Assembly (NCBI RefSeq): GCF_014595945.1
Contig: NZ_JABXWU010000007.1
Span: 1-64,000 of the forward strand
DNA: 64,000 nucleotides
From: Alkalibacillus aidingensis
GTDB taxonomy: Bacteria; Bacillota; Bacilli; Bacillales; Alkalibacillaceae
Direction of reading: 5' to 3'
Shown: positions 25,886 through 42,310 of the stretch, one piece after another
Layout of the letters: each line of letters begins with the position of its first letter
Numbering within the stretch: position 1 is the stretch's first letter
The notes under the pieces: generated by a model
Told to the model about the DNA's origin: nothing
Seen by the model: the letters and a program-made list of their open reading frames with translations, nothing else
Databases searched by the model: none
Position numbers and translations under genes: made by a program

Positions 25886-26119
25886 TTATAACAGGTAAGT
25901 TAGTTGTTGTGACCAGTTGATAAAGTCTAAGAAGAAATTGCTTACTGTAGTCCCGAGCGCAATAGATAATAAAATAAATAAGATCTTACTTTCCGTTTCG
26001 CGCTGCTTTTTGAATAAAGCTTGTATATTCAACGAATCTAAAGCCTTCCAAGCTAGAATAATAAAGATAATATGTGAAGCGATTCCGACCATCGCATCGA
26101 CTGCAACATCTACGTACAT
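25886..26119 (-). CDS. ywzB: YwzB family membrane protein (DUF1146)
   Basis: A 77-residue protein with two membrane helices (about 7-30 and 48-70) and a short basic loop (KKQRETESK) between them. Size, helices and position between the atp operon and ywmB match B. subtilis YwzB. The function is unknown. The start has a good AGAGGTGG site. Confidence 0.87.
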   Translation of the reverse strand: MYVDVAVDAMVGIASHIIFIILAWKALDSLNIQALFKKQRETESKILFILLSIALGTTVSNFFLDFINWSQQLTYLL

Positions 26120-26394
26120 AAATGACCACCTCTCATTTAGTTATTGCTTTATGTAAAAATTAATCGATTGCTGGATTTCCCGGGAAATATCGACACAGAA
26201 ATATGGGCAATTGTCTTTTGATTCGACGCTGTTAGTTTCACTTATACGCGATTCAACGGTGGATGTCAAATAATCGTGATAAGAGATTTGATCTAATTCT
26301 TCCGACTTTGCTTGCTCAACTGGGTGATTTATTTGGCAATCGGTGGATTAATTTAACGTTCACCGGAAAAATAATTGTCATGTCGAAGTATGTT
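26120..26394. other. Gap between ywzB and the atp operon
   Basis: It should contain the ywzB promoter. A short plus-strand frame at 26263-26451 lacks a ribosome site and runs through the atp terminator, so I see no gene or repeat here. Confidence 0.5.
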
Positions 26395-26430
26395 AAAAAA
26401 AGATCTGACCGAGTTTGGCCAGATCTTTTT

Positions 26431-26433
<3 letters not shown>
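26395..26433 (-). terminator. ATP synthase operon terminator
   Basis: AGATCTG/CAGATCT stem extended by A/T pairs, with T runs on both strands. It touches the atpC stop codon. Confidence 0.92.
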
Positions 26434-26877
<444 letters not shown>

Positions 26878-26888
26878 TTAATGTCCCT

Positions 26889-28313
<1,425 letters not shown>

Positions 28314-28325
28314 TCACCAAACGTT

Positions 28326-29192
<867 letters not shown>

Positions 29193-29226
29193 TCACCACC
29201 TTTTTAAGAGACTTGTTCCTTAAGAA

Positions 29227-31837
<2,611 letters not shown>

Positions 31838-31984
31838 CTAATCATCCATAAAGGCCTTAAAGAAAAACTTAAATCAAATCATCCCTGGATTAGATCGAAT
31901 ACGACACGTTTACCAGTGATCGTTAGTGTTTTAAAGATTGTATTATTTCTATAAATAACCAATCCTATCATAGTAACATAAAGG

Positions 31985-32017
31985 AATGGCGAAGTTTCAT
32001 AGGTTCACTTCGCCATT
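31985..32017 (-). other. Hairpin in the atpE-atpF intergenic leader
   Basis: Perfect 11-bp arms AATGGCGAAGT/ACTTCGCCATT with an 11-nt loop, 27 nt after the atpE stop. It lacks a T run, so it is more likely an RNA-stabilising or processing element than a full terminator. It could raise atpE mRNA over the distal genes to supply the c-ring (inference). Confidence 0.7.
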
Positions 32018-32044
32018 ATGTCAATGCCATGTAATAAGGGTTTA

Positions 32045-32272
<228 letters not shown>

Positions 32273-32304
32273 TTAAGTTTCATATTTTTAAGATTCTATA
32301 ATGC

Positions 32305-33414
<1,110 letters not shown>

Positions 33415-33418
<4 letters not shown>

Positions 33419-33630
33419 GATGCGTCGTCTCCTAAAAACTTTTTAACTAGTGCAATGGTTCCGTACACACCAGCGGCCAATCCCATAAAGATTCCTATGA
33501 TTAAAAAAAGTGGACTTGTCTGAAAATAACCGTCAAGCCACCGGCCGAGAAAGATACCGACTATTGTAGCTCCAGATAAATGACTGAGAATCGCGGTTGT
33601 AACTGCCATCCCTCGTAACGGATGATTCAT
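33415..33630 (-). CDS. atpZ: AtpZ-like small membrane protein
   Basis: A 71-residue protein with two membrane helices (about 15-30 and 40-62) and the AtpZ/AtpI-type segment IFLGRWLDGYFQTSPLFLIIGIF... typical of the first gene of some bacillar atp operons. B. subtilis lacks it; B. pseudofirmus OF4 has it and uses it with AtpI for Mg2+ supply. It is the first gene of this operon. The ribosome site is weak. Confidence 0.85.
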
Positions 33631-33918
33631 ATTTTTAACCTACCAATCACAGAAATTCAGACAAAAAAAAGGTTGTGGAATCATTGGAGATAAAATCGCT
33701 AATAAGGTTTACTATTTAATTAGAAGCAATTGTAAAAATATTCGACATTTTTTTGGTCGTGGAGTTATCTAAATTTTAGTGTTTAAATGTGTGATTTTTA
33801 CATCTTTTTTCGCTTCTAAACCTTATCATTCCACACTAAAATAGCATACAATAGCCACCTATATAAGTCAATTAATTTCGTCTAGTTTTTAAGACTACTT
33901 TTTGACAAATCAATGACA
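33631..33918. other. Upstream region of the atp operon with nested inverted segments
   Basis: AT-rich gap holding the atp promoter. Three inverted pairs are seen: ATAAGGTTTA (33702-33711) with TAAACCTTAT (33817-33826), ATTTTAGTGT (33773-33782) with ACACTAAAAT (33833-33842), and TTAGAAGC with GCTTCTAA. No gene is seen. A possible promoter, TTTACA-16-TAGTAA, exists but is weak. Confidence 0.5.
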
Positions 33919-36039
33919 TTATGGAATCATTATTTCTTTAGTGTCTGTTTGGATTTCATTTCCATCATCCGCTTCAATCACAACTTGGTAATTCCCACGT
34001 TCTAATTCGGCCGTACTAAACGTTGTTTCAAACGTGCCACTGGATACTTGCTCCTCATCTATTAGGGTTGATTGTTGAATTAGCTGCTCATCATATAACG
34101 TAACCGTCAATCTCTCTAATTCCTCAGCAATGTAGAGCTTCATGTTCAACTGGTCCTGTTTAAAGGGTGGGATTTCCATTTCAAAACCAGTTACTCTTGG
34201 ATAGTCTGCTGTTTCATTAATTAATAAGTAAGGAAGGTTTTGATTTTCCCCATTTAATTGTAAGGTTAAATACCCTTCATGAACACCACTTTTGAGCAGA
34301 TTTTTTTGCAAATTTATGGCTATTTCGAATGTTTTTTGACTATTAGGTTCAATCGTTGTCGTTAATGGCAGATTCCAAGTTAGGCCTGTTTGTTTTCGAG
34401 GCATGTTCCACCTAACTGTTAACGGTTGATTCTCGTTATTGTTGACGGTGATACTTGTTTTTGTTTCTTGATCGTGGTTACCAACCTTGCCGAAATTCAG
34501 ACCCTTACCGGTGATGGAATAGTCTTGATTGAATAGTTGGTCTGTATCAATGAAACCAACCCCTTGGGCACTTGGTTTTTCTTCAAACACTTCAGCTGCT
34601 GTTAACACCTGATCCTTTAATTCTTGGGGAGATGCATCAGGGTTTTTCTCTTTTAATAAAGCAATAACCCCCGCGATATAGGGTGAAGCCATACTGGTTC
34701 CTTGAAGTGCTGCATAGCCACCTGGAATCGTACTTACTACATCAACGCCTGGAGCGGTGATATCAGGTTTGATTGTCCAATCCGAAGTAACAGGGCCCCT
34801 CGCACTAAACTCTGCCATGTTATCCGTATCCGTCTCGTACTCTGTTTCGACCCAATTATGATGCTGAATTAGTGGCTCAACTTCTTCCTCTGACATATAG
34901 ATTACCGGAATCTTTGTAAGAACCCATTGCCACTCGTTTGGGTCATCATTTTCATCACTATAAATGATCACACCTTTGGCCCCATTTTCTGTTACGGCTG
35001 AAATAATTTCTGGGTAGGTTAAGGACTGCTTATCAATCACAAGAATCCGGTCTTGAATCGTTGGAGTGAGACCATCTATATTTTCAACGTGCTCTAAAGG
35101 GTAGGCTTTCTTAAAACTCCATGGCTCACTATATGGAATCTGTCTGACTGGGATTGGGTCTTGTTGATGGATAGCGATCTCAGGAAACTCAATTTCGGTA
35201 TAACCTGCCCCAACTGATATCGCCTTTTCTGCTGTTGCAGGTGAGGAAACGGTCCAGTCGTTAGGTCCACTATTCCCATTTGCCACAACGACAGATACCC
35301 CTAAATCAAACGCTTGATTGACTGCTTCAGCCATCGGATAATCCGGGCTATTGACATCCACTCCGAGTGACAGGTTGATAATATCCATGCCATCTTTTAC
35401 TGCTTTTTCAAGAGCAGCAAGGATTTGAGCAGATGACCCCGTACCACCAGGACCTAACGCACGATAAGCATGGATGTCCGCATCTGGTGCAACTCCACGC
35501 ATTTGTCCATTAGCTGCAATGATTCCTGCCACATGTGTCCCGTGCTCAGTCGGCAGGCCTTGCTCCTTAGTTGTTTCCATTGGGTCCTCGTCAAAATCGA
35601 CAAGGTCAAATCCACCTTTGAAATTGTTGGCAAGGTCCGGGTGACTGTAGTCAATTCCCGTATCAATCACTCCGACTTTAATGCCTTTTCCGGTATAAGA
35701 GGTGTTGGTGATGCGATTGTCAGGGAGTGATCGATGGCTCGAATCCGATTGCTCGACAGTCGGGGCCTCATATGTTTGCGTCGGATGATAAGACTCTACC
35801 CATTCCTCTTGATGCAACTCTTCAACGTGACGCTCATCCCCCTTGATGGCGAGCGCTTGAAGCAACGTATCATATGTATAAAGAACTTCCACAAAAGGGT
35901 AATCCCTTTCAATTTGTTGCTTAACCTCGTGAGGATCTTCTGTTGTTTCAATAATCCATACATTATCATCTCCATGAACTGATAACGGCTGGATAATCAA
36001 AAATAAAGTTATTACGAACATCGATGCGAAAAGGCGCAT
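33919..36039 (-). CDS. Secreted subtilase (S8 family), Vpr-like
   Basis: An exported serine protease of 706 residues. It has a signal peptide (1-22), an I9 inhibitor propeptide (about 25-90), and a subtilisin domain with catalytic Asp126 (VIDTGID), His166 (EHGTHVAG) and Ser449 (GTSMASP). A PA-like insert (about 300-400) splits the domain, and a C-terminal beta-sandwich region (about 515-706) follows. All three catalytic residues are present. It resembles B. subtilis Vpr but is shorter. It sits between the atp operon and upp, an insertion compared with B. subtilis. It is probably a nutritional extracellular protease. Confidence 0.93.
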   Translation of the reverse strand: MRLFASMFVITLFLIIQPLSVHGDDNVWIIETTEDPHEVKQQIERDYPFVEVLYTYDTLLQALAIKGDERHVEELHQEEWVESYHPTQTYEAPTVEQSDSSHRSLPDNRITNTSYTGKGIKVGVIDTGIDYSHPDLANNFKGGFDLVDFDEDPMETTKEQGLPTEHGTHVAGIIAANGQMRGVAPDADIHAYRALGPGGTGSSAQILAALEKAVKDGMDIINLSLGVDVNSPDYPMAEAVNQAFDLGVSVVVANGNSGPNDWTVSSPATAEKAISVGAGYTEIEFPEIAIHQQDPIPVRQIPYSEPWSFKKAYPLEHVENIDGLTPTIQDRILVIDKQSLTYPEIISAVTENGAKGVIIYSDENDDPNEWQWVLTKIPVIYMSEEEVEPLIQHHNWVETEYETDTDNMAEFSARGPVTSDWTIKPDITAPGVDVVSTIPGGYAALQGTSMASPYIAGVIALLKEKNPDASPQELKDQVLTAAEVFEEKPSAQGVGFIDTDQLFNQDYSITGKGLNFGKVGNHDQETKTSITVNNNENQPLTVRWNMPRKQTGLTWNLPLTTTIEPNSQKTFEIAINLQKNLLKSGVHEGYLTLQLNGENQNLPYLLINETADYPRVTGFEMEIPPFKQDQLNMKLYIAEELERLTVTLYDEQLIQQSTLIDEEQVSSGTFETTFSTAELERGNYQVVIEADDGNEIQTDTKEIMIP

Positions 36040-36164
36040 GTAAAATCCCCCACTTTTTTATGTTTATTTTAACCAAGTGAGGAGTTGTCATACGTTAATG
36101 GTGGGATGATGGTCATCAATTGTTTATGGGTGAGGAGTTATTTTCTCAGTGACAATTTTGGGCC

Positions 36165-36603
36165 TTATATGGCTGAAAACGGTAGTGACTCGGCTCTTCG
36201 ATGACGAAATAGGAGCTCTCTAGGGTGAAATCGTCATTGAAACGGCTTCTCGATGACGAAATGGTGGTCACCTCGGCTGATATCGTTATTGAAACGGTTC
36301 CTCGGTGACGAAATGGCGATCCATTCGGCTGATATCGTCATTGAAAACGCTCCTCGATGACGAAATGGTGGTCACCTCGGCTAGTATCGTCATTGAAACG
36401 CTCCTCGATGACGAAATGGCGGTCACCATGGCTGAAAACGTCATTAAAACGGCTTCTCGGTGACGAAATGGCGATCCCCATGGCTGAAAACGTCATTGAA
36501 ACGCTCCTCGGTGACGAAATGGCGGTCACCACAGCTGAAATCGTCATTGAAACGCTCCTCGATGACGAAATGGCGGTCCCCTCGGCTGATATTGTCATTG
36601 AAA
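36165..36603 (+). repeat. Tandem array I: 51-52-bp units with internal inverted repeat
   Basis: Eight full units and a degenerate first one. Each unit carries GATGACGAAATGG, then GGCTGA.A.CGTCATTGAAACG. Across unit borders, TCGTCAT and ATGACGA lie 14 bp apart, so the array can fold into a row of small stem-loops. It lies between the subtilase and upp. Confidence 0.95.
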
Positions 36604-36621
36604 TCACTTTAAAAACAAAAA

Positions 36622-36647
36622 AACCACTTGCCTTAAAGCAAGTGGTT
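36622..36647 (-). terminator. upp terminator
   Basis: Perfect 10-bp stem AACCACTTGC/GCAAGTGGTT, followed on the minus strand by seven T residues. Confidence 0.93.
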
Positions 36648-36659
36648 GTCCGTTTTGTT

Positions 36660-37289
36660 TTATTTTGTACCGAAGAGGCGGTCGCCTGCGTCTCCTAGTC
36701 CTGGTACGATGTAGCCTTTTTCGTTTAACTTTTCATCGAGTCCTGCCACGTAAATATCGATATCTGGATGCGCTTCTTGTACTGCTTCAACGCCTTCTGG
36801 TGCGGCGATTAAGCACATGAGGCGAATTTGTGTTGCGCCACGGCTTTTGAGTGAGTCGATCGCTGCAATAGCTGAACCACCTGTTGCTAGCATCGGGTCG
36901 GTGACAATTAATTCACGTTCATGAATGTCTGATGGCAACTTGATATAATATTCAACCGGCTTTAAGGTTTCAGGGTCACGGTAAAGTCCAACGTGTCCAA
37001 TTTTAGCGGCTGGGACTAAATTGACAATGCCGTCTACCATACCTAGACCAGCACGCAAAATAGGAATGATGCCCAGTTTCTTACCTGCTAGTACATTTGA
37101 CTTTGCTGTTGCGACGGGCGTTTCAACTTCAACTTCTTCTAAAGGAAGTTCTCGAGTAATCTCAAACATCATCAATGCCGAAACTTCATCAACTAATTCG
37201 CGAAAACCTTTCGTTCCTGTGTTTTTGTCACGAATATAGGTTATTTTGTGCTGAATAAGTGGGTGATCAAAAACGTAAACTTTACCCAA
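36660..37289 (-). CDS. upp: Uracil phosphoribosyltransferase
   Basis: Salvages uracil with PRPP to make UMP. It has 209 residues with the PRPP-binding motif [10 protein letters not shown] (about 131-140) and the C-terminal uracil site [13 protein letters not shown] choose the TTG at 37289 (MGKVYVFDH, as in B. subtilis), 8 nt after AAGGAG; the ATG at 37298 touches the ribosome site. It has its own terminator and lies next to glyA. Confidence 0.97.
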   Translation of the reverse strand: MGKVYVFDHPLIQHKITYIRDKNTGTKGFRELVDEVSALMMFEITRELPLEEVEVETPVATAKSNVLAGKKLGIIPILRAGLGMVDGIVNLVPAAKIGHVGLYRDPETLKPVEYYIKLPSDIHERELIVTDPMLATGGSAIAAIDSLKSRGATQIRLMCLIAAPEGVEAVQEAHPDIDIYVAGLDEKLNEKGYIVPGLGDAGDRLFGTK

Positions 37290-37362
37290 AACGAACATCT
37301 CCTTTTTGACAATATCTCTTGAATTGTAGCGAAATCTGTTATGATATGCAAACTTTAATCGT

Positions 37363-37395
37363 AAAAAAGTGGTGAGGAGTCCTCACCACTTTTTA
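37363..37395 (-). terminator. glyA terminator
   Basis: Strong 13-bp stem AAAAGTGGTGAGG/CCTCACCACTTTT with a 3-nt loop, abutting the glyA stop codon. Confidence 0.93.
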
Positions 37396-38643
37396 TTATT
37401 CATACATTGGGAACTGATCAGCTAGTGCTTTAACACGAGCTTTCGCTTCTTCTAATTTTGCTTCGTCTTCATGATTTTTTAGCGTGAATGCAATAATTGA
37501 AGCGACTTCATCCATTTCATTATCACCAAAGCCACGGGTAGTAACCGCTGCGGTTCCGATACGAATTCCACTGGTTACAAATGGGCTCTCTGGGTCAAAT
37601 GGGATGGTATTTTTATTAGTTGTCACTCCAACATCGTCAAGTGCTCTTTCCGCTACTTTACCTGTTAAATTAAGAGGGCGAACATCTAATAATAATAGGT
37701 GATTGTCCGTGCCATCAGAAACGAGACGAATCCCTTCTTTTTTCAATGATTCTCCTAAACGCTTAGCATTGTCGATAATTTTTTGAGCGTAATCTTTGAA
37801 TGATGGGTCAAGCGCTTCTTTAAAGCCAACACCTTTAGCAGCGATGATATGCATCAACGGACCACCCTGCATGCCTGGGAAGACATTACTATCAATCTTC
37901 TTGGCAAACTCTTGTTGACATAGAATCATACCACCACGTGGACCACGTAAGGTTTTGTGAGTCGTTGTTGTAACAAAATGAGCATGAGGAACAGGGCTTG
38001 GGTGTAAGCCTGCTGCAACTAACCCAGCAATGTGGGCCATATCCACTAATAAATATGCTCCTACTTCATCAGCAATTTCACGGAACTTTTTAAAATCGAT
38101 TGTACGTGGGTAGGCTGATGCACCTGCAACGATCAGCTTTGGTTGAACTTCTTTAGCTTTAGCTAATACCGCATCATAATCGATTACTTCAGAATCTTCG
38201 TCTACTCCATAGTCAACGACGTTATATAGTTTTCCACTGAAGTTAACTGGACTACCGTGTGTTAAGTGACCACCATGGTTTAAATTCATGCCAAGGATCG
38301 TATCGCCTGGTTTAAGGGCAGCAAAATAAACGGCCATATTTGCTTGCGCACCTGAGTGTGGTTGTACGTTTGCATGATCGGCGCCAAATAATTCTTTTGC
38401 ACGGTCACGCGCTAAATCTTCAGCAACATCAACAAATTCACAGCCACCATAATAACGGCGAGAAGGGTAACCTTCAGCATATTTGTTCGTTAAAACTGAA
38501 CCAGCTGCTTCCATTACTGCTTGAGAAACAAAGTTCTCTGAAGCAATAAGTTCAATCTTATCGTGCTGACGATTTTTTTCTTGATCAATTGCCTTTAACA
38601 TTTCTGGGTCTACTGCATGTAACTGATTGTGCAAATGAGTCAT
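37396..38643 (-). CDS. glyA: Serine hydroxymethyltransferase
   Basis: A PLP enzyme converting serine and tetrahydrofolate to glycine and methylene-tetrahydrofolate. It has 415 residues; the PLP lysine lies in [15 protein letters not shown] (about 226-231), and [11 protein letters not shown] and GGHLTHG are also present. AAGGAGG lies 7 nt before the ATG. It stands between ywlG and upp, as in B. subtilis. Confidence 0.98.
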   Translation of the reverse strand: MTHLHNQLHAVDPEMLKAIDQEKNRQHDKIELIASENFVSQAVMEAAGSVLTNKYAEGYPSRRYYGGCEFVDVAEDLARDRAKELFGADHANVQPHSGAQANMAVYFAALKPGDTILGMNLNHGGHLTHGSPVNFSGKLYNVVDYGVDEDSEVIDYDAVLAKAKEVQPKLIVAGASAYPRTIDFKKFREIADEVGAYLLVDMAHIAGLVAAGLHPSPVPHAHFVTTTTHKTLRGPRGGMILCQQEFAKKIDSNVFPGMQGGPLMHIIAAKGVGFKEALDPSFKDYAQKIIDNAKRLGESLKKEGIRLVSDGTDNHLLLLDVRPLNLTGKVAERALDDVGVTTNKNTIPFDPESPFVTSGIRIGTAAVTTRGFGDNEMDEVASIIAFTLKNHEDEAKLEEAKARVKALADQFPMYE

Positions 38644-38790
38644 AATACAGCCTCCTTATGTATTTAAACTATTAGTTATTCCTGAATTCAAAACTTGTTA
38701 ATAGATTAGAGTCCTAGGTTTGTGATTGGAAGCTTGAATCGCATTCCAATCGACCAATGTGCTAGTGCAACTCCCCGGTAAAAAATTGCA

Positions 38791-38927
38791 ATCAACATAA
38801 AAGTTATGCCTATCAACATAAAGGTGATTTCTATCAACAAAATCGGGGATTCTATCAACAATTTAAGTGTTCTAATTAACAGCATTGGGGATCCCATCAA
38901 CAAAATTACAACTTTAATCAACAAACA
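38791..38927 (-). repeat. Tandem array D: 21-bp units, reverse of array C family
   Basis: Seven units of ATCAACAAAA plus about 11 variable bases; the complement is the TTTTGTTGAT core of arrays C and C-prime. It ends 3 bp before the ywlG stop, and no intrinsic terminator lies between them. Confidence 0.9.
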
Positions 38928-38930
38928 ACC

Positions 38931-39473
38931 TTAGCAATACTTCGCGCGTTCACCACCGATTAGTTTCGGACGCGTATAGGCGTAAGTGACATGGGCGTCG
39001 CCTAGGGTTTTTTGGGTAAACCTTAATGGAACTGCGACGTGTTTTAAGTGCATACCAATTAAGGTATCTCCAATATCCATGCCGTAATCTGCTTGGATGT
39101 GTTCAACTAAAACAGGGTCTTCCATATGTTCATATGCATAAGCCGCCATCGAACCTCCTGCACTTGGATGTGGAACAGCATTAACTACATCGAGACCTTT
39201 CGCTTCTTGTAAAGAGCGCTCCATCACGATGGCACGGTTTAAATGCTCGCAGCATTGATAGACGATGTGTACCCCTGTTGCATTTTGAAACGCTTTCAAT
39301 TCATCAAAAATGACCTGTGCAATCTCTGTGCTTCCGGAAGTACCAATGCGTTCACCGGCAATTTCACTAGTCGAACAGCCAAGAACGAATACGCCTCCTT
39401 GCCGAAGAATACCAGCTTGGTCCCACTCTTTTATTATAGCATGTAAATCATTTTGAATCGCTTTAATTTCCAC
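38931..39473 (-). CDS. ywlG: YwlG family protein (TIGR01440/DUF436)
   Basis: A 180-residue cytoplasmic protein, conserved next to glyA and rpiB in bacilli, of unknown function. Visible conserved parts are GVFVLGCSTSEIAGERIG, the CCEHLNRA motif and VPHPSAGGSMA. The Cys and His pattern could hold a metal or cofactor, but this is a guess. It starts with GTG, 7 nt after AAGGAGG. Confidence 0.93.
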   Translation of the reverse strand: MEIKAIQNDLHAIIKEWDQAGILRQGGVFVLGCSTSEIAGERIGTSGSTEIAQVIFDELKAFQNATGVHIVYQCCEHLNRAIVMERSLQEAKGLDVVNAVPHPSAGGSMAAYAYEHMEDPVLVEHIQADYGMDIGDTLIGMHLKHVAVPLRFTQKTLGDAHVTYAYTRPKLIGGERAKYC

Positions 39474-39536
39474 GATCAGCCCTCCTTTATACAGGAGATC
39501 ATCTTACTCCTTTATTTTAACAAAAAGACATATAAA

Positions 39537-39574
39537 AAAACTACCTTACTTTACTAAAGTTAAGGTAGTTTTTG
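39537..39574 (-). terminator. rpiB terminator
   Basis: Stem AAAAACTACCTTA/TAAGGTAGTTTTT with a T run on each side, separating rpiB from ywlG. Confidence 0.9.
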
Positions 39575-39583
39575 CTGATTACA

Positions 39584-40024
39584 TTACTTTTCTTCGTAGG
39601 CGGTAATTTTACCAACACGATTTTCGTGGCGTCCACCTTCATATTCTTCTTCTAAAAAGCTTTTTACAATTTCACGAGCAAGACCAGGGCCGATCACACG
39701 CTCACCCATAGCGATCATGTTCGCATTATTATGTTGTCTTGTTGCTTTAGCACTGAAAACATCGTGTACTAAAGCACAGCGAATGCCTTTGACTTTATTA
39801 GCTGCAATCGACATGCCGATTCCTGTTCCGCAGATTAAGATCCCTACATCAAATTCGCCTTTAGCGACGCGTTCAGCCGCCGGAATACTGTAGTCAGGAT
39901 AATCAACAGAACCTTCGCAATGGCAGCCAAGGTCTTCAAATTCTATGTTCATCTCTTCTAATAATGAAGCGATCTCTTGCCGAATATTGATTCCACCGTG
40001 GTCTGAGGCTAAAATAACCTTCAT
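39584..40024 (-). CDS. rpiB: Ribose-5-phosphate isomerase B
   Basis: Interconverts ribose 5-phosphate and ribulose 5-phosphate. It has 146 residues; the phosphate site SDHGG is near the N-terminus and the active-site cysteine is in LICGTGIGMSIAANK. The start overlaps the ywlE stop by 4 nt. It corresponds to B. subtilis ywlF. Confidence 0.96.
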   Translation of the reverse strand: MKVILASDHGGINIRQEIASLLEEMNIEFEDLGCHCEGSVDYPDYSIPAAERVAKGEFDVGILICGTGIGMSIAANKVKGIRCALVHDVFSAKATRQHNNANMIAMGERVIGPGLAREIVKSFLEEEYEGGRHENRVGKITAYEEK

Positions 40025-40467
40025 AAATCTCCCTCCTGTTTTTCGAGCATTAGGTCAATGTACATTTCTATCTCTTTTAATGTCTGTTCATACGTCTCAA
40101 CACTTAAACCGATTGGATCATGCACATCTAAGTCATCACGTGAGTCCAAGGCGTATTCTTTTAAGGTAAAAATTTTATCATCAATTCCCGGAAAATCAGC
40201 CTTCAGGGTTCTTTTATGTTGTTCGGTCATCGTTAAAATAAGATCTGACCAATTGAGTAACTCTCTGGTAACTGGCTGTGAACTATGGTTACAAGAAATT
40301 CCTTTACGATCTAAGGCTTGAATGGCATGATCATTGGCAGACTGACCGTAACCTGCAAAGATCCCAGCTGACTGGACATCATACGTGGGTGCTTTGTGTT
40401 TTAAAATCGCTTCTGCCATCGGACTCCGACACGTATTTCCAGTACAGACAAATAATACACGCTGCAA
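40021..40467 (-). CDS. ywlE: Protein-arginine phosphatase YwlE
   Basis: A low-molecular-weight phosphatase fold that removes phosphate from arginine residues marked by the McsB kinase in the ClpCP quality-control and heat-shock system. It has 148 residues; the P-loop CTGNTCRS (about 8-15) has Thr at the position that gives arginine specificity, and the general acid Asp lies in HDPIG. It is in the ywl cluster, ATGA-coupled to rpiB. Confidence 0.95.
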   Translation of the reverse strand: MQRVLFVCTGNTCRSPMAEAILKHKAPTYDVQSAGIFAGYGQSANDHAIQALDRKGISCNHSSQPVTRELLNWSDLILTMTEQHKRTLKADFPGIDDKIFTLKEYALDSRDDLDVHDPIGLSVETYEQTLKEIEMYIDLMLEKQEGDL

Positions 40468-40556
40468 CTAGATTACCTCCTGCGTTTAGTCATCTATCAC
40501 TTTAGCATATTTCACTATGTCTATTTTACTCGAAAAACGCTCGCTTGTCATTTGAT

Positions 40557-41102
40557 TTACCAAGCCATTTGGATCCCTAAAGCTAACAATACTAAGCCTC
40601 CTAAAGCCTCTGAATATCTACCTAAAAATCTTTCACCGTGATGAGCTAATAACAGTCCAGCCCAACTTAAAAGCATACTAACTAGACCGAATAATAAAAT
40701 GACAAAATAATAATTGATACCAAACATACCAATACTGATTCCAACCGAAAAGCTATCTAAGCTCACTGTAAACGCCAAAATAATTAAACTCATCATACCA
40801 ATATAACGTTTGGTTTCTTTTTCAAAAAATGTCGCAAATATCATTTGAATACCAATCATGATCAGCATCCATCCACCAATGATTTGTGCAATAGATCCTA
40901 ACTTCTCTGATAACATATGGCCTAGAGTGATGCCTAAAAGCGGCATGACCACGTGAAAAAAGCCGACCACAGACACAAAAAATAAGAGCATGCGTAATCG
41001 TTGGCGCATTAGTCCGACTGACATACTCACTGAAAATGCGTCCATACCAACTGCAATCGTAATTAATAATAGTGGTGCTAAGCTTTCGTAAAAAGAAATC
41101 AC
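40557..41102 (-). CDS. mntP: Manganese efflux pump MntP
   Basis: Exports Mn2+. It is a 181-residue, six-helix membrane protein with two repeat halves carrying the metal-binding aspartates in GMDAFSVSMSVG and VSLDSFSVGISIG. It begins with GTG, 7 nt after AGGAGG. In the 89-nt gap before it, arms GACATGC/GCATGTC form a small hairpin, but no manganese riboswitch is recognisable. It equals B. subtilis ywlD. Confidence 0.95.
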   Translation of the reverse strand: MISFYESLAPLLLITIAVGMDAFSVSMSVGLMRQRLRMLLFFVSVVGFFHVVMPLLGITLGHMLSEKLGSIAQIIGGWMLIMIGIQMIFATFFEKETKRYIGMMSLIILAFTVSLDSFSVGISIGMFGINYYFVILLFGLVSMLLSWAGLLLAHHGERFLGRYSEALGGLVLLALGIQMAW

Positions 41103-41191
41103 GCTTGTTCCTCCTAGGTTCGGACATGCTAGTTAACTTTATGCATGTCTTAGGGAAAATAGAAGGTAAGCGTGACCTCTGTTCTTGTCGG

Positions 41192-42235
41192 TTATTCAAT
41201 AATTTTGCTCGCCGCCCGTTCTAAACGATTCATTAACGCTACGCCAATTCCTATTTTAGAAAATGATTCTGCTAAAACAATATCATAATTCAGCTGATCG
41301 ATTTTGCGTAATTGATCATAAAGCCGGCTAGTCATTTCGTTTAATTGCGATCGTTCACCTAAGATGAGGTCCTTTTCAACTCCAAGCTGTTGGGCTCGTT
41401 CTTGACTGACCATAAACCCAACATGCTTTCCTTGTTGCTTAAGCTCATTAGCAACCTTGTTCATGTTTTCGGCTCCACCTTCAACAATCCAAATCGGCAC
41501 GTCAGGTGCGTAGTGTTTATACTTCATCCCGGGTGAGCGAGGGGCATCATCATCTTTCAGTAAAGATGGAGCGACATCAACCGGACCAATAGTCGCTTCA
41601 ATCTCTTCTTTCGTCACACCACCCGGCCTTAAAATCATCGGCCGATCTAGTGTACAATCAATCACGGTAGATTCTACACCAACGCCTGTTTGACCTCCGT
41701 CTAACACTCCATGAATCCGTCCCTTTAGATCATCCATTACGTGCTCACTTGACGTCGGGCTTGGCTTGCCTGAACGATTGGCACTTGGAGCAGCAACAGG
41801 AATAGCTGCTAATGTTAATAACGCAATCGCATGAGGGTGATCAGGAATTCTTATCCCAACCGTTTCCAAACCAGCTGTGACGTTGTCTGCAAACACGCCT
41901 TTAGACGGCAAAATGATCGTCAGTGGGCCTGGCCAAAATTCATTCATAAGTATCCAGGCGTGGCTAGGGATCTCCTTCACATATTCTTTGACCGTATCCA
42001 CCTTTCCAACATGGACAATAAGTGGATTGTCAGCTGGTCTTCCTTTAGCTTCGAAAATCTTTTGAACAGCCGCTTCGTTTGTGGCATCAGCACCAAGTCC
42101 ATAGACCGTTTCAGTTGGGAAAGCGACAGTCTTTCCTTGCTTTAGCCATTCTGCAGCTTCTTTTATCGATGGATGATTCATTAATGGTTCACTATTTGGA
42201 ACTGACCATTGTTTAGTTTCATGTCGTTCAGCCAT
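41192..42235 (-). CDS. ywlC: L-threonylcarbamoyladenylate synthase (Sua5/YwlC)
   Basis: Makes threonylcarbamoyl-AMP for t6A37 modification of ANN-decoding tRNAs. It has 347 residues: the YrdC/TsaC domain (about 25-210, with FPTETVYGLGADATN and APSANRSGKPSPT) plus a C-terminal Sua5 Rossmann-like domain (about 235-347) joined by the SPGMKYKHYAP linker. The full-length Sua5 form is normal in bacilli. AAAGGAG precedes the ATG. Confidence 0.96.
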   Translation of the reverse strand: MAERHETKQWSVPNSEPLMNHPSIKEAAEWLKQGKTVAFPTETVYGLGADATNEAAVQKIFEAKGRPADNPLIVHVGKVDTVKEYVKEIPSHAWILMNEFWPGPLTIILPSKGVFADNVTAGLETVGIRIPDHPHAIALLTLAAIPVAAPSANRSGKPSPTSSEHVMDDLKGRIHGVLDGGQTGVGVESTVIDCTLDRPMILRPGGVTKEEIEATIGPVDVAPSLLKDDDAPRSPGMKYKHYAPDVPIWIVEGGAENMNKVANELKQQGKHVGFMVSQERAQQLGVEKDLILGERSQLNEMTSRLYDQLRKIDQLNYDIVLAESFSKIGIGVALMNRLERAASKIIE

Positions 42236-42310
42236 GTTCGTTCTCCTTTTAACCTAACTATGTGATTATTTCCATTATGAAAGGAAAACGAAAAATGTGC
42301 AATAAACGTC

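Noticed and set aside
36338-36698. Repeat-encoded frames on both strands near upp
   Set aside because: Product of the 51-bp array; one runs into the upp terminator and coding region on the wrong strand.
41103-41191. Manganese riboswitch before mntP
   Set aside because: Only a small hairpin is visible; the yybP-ykoY core motifs are absent and the gap is too short.
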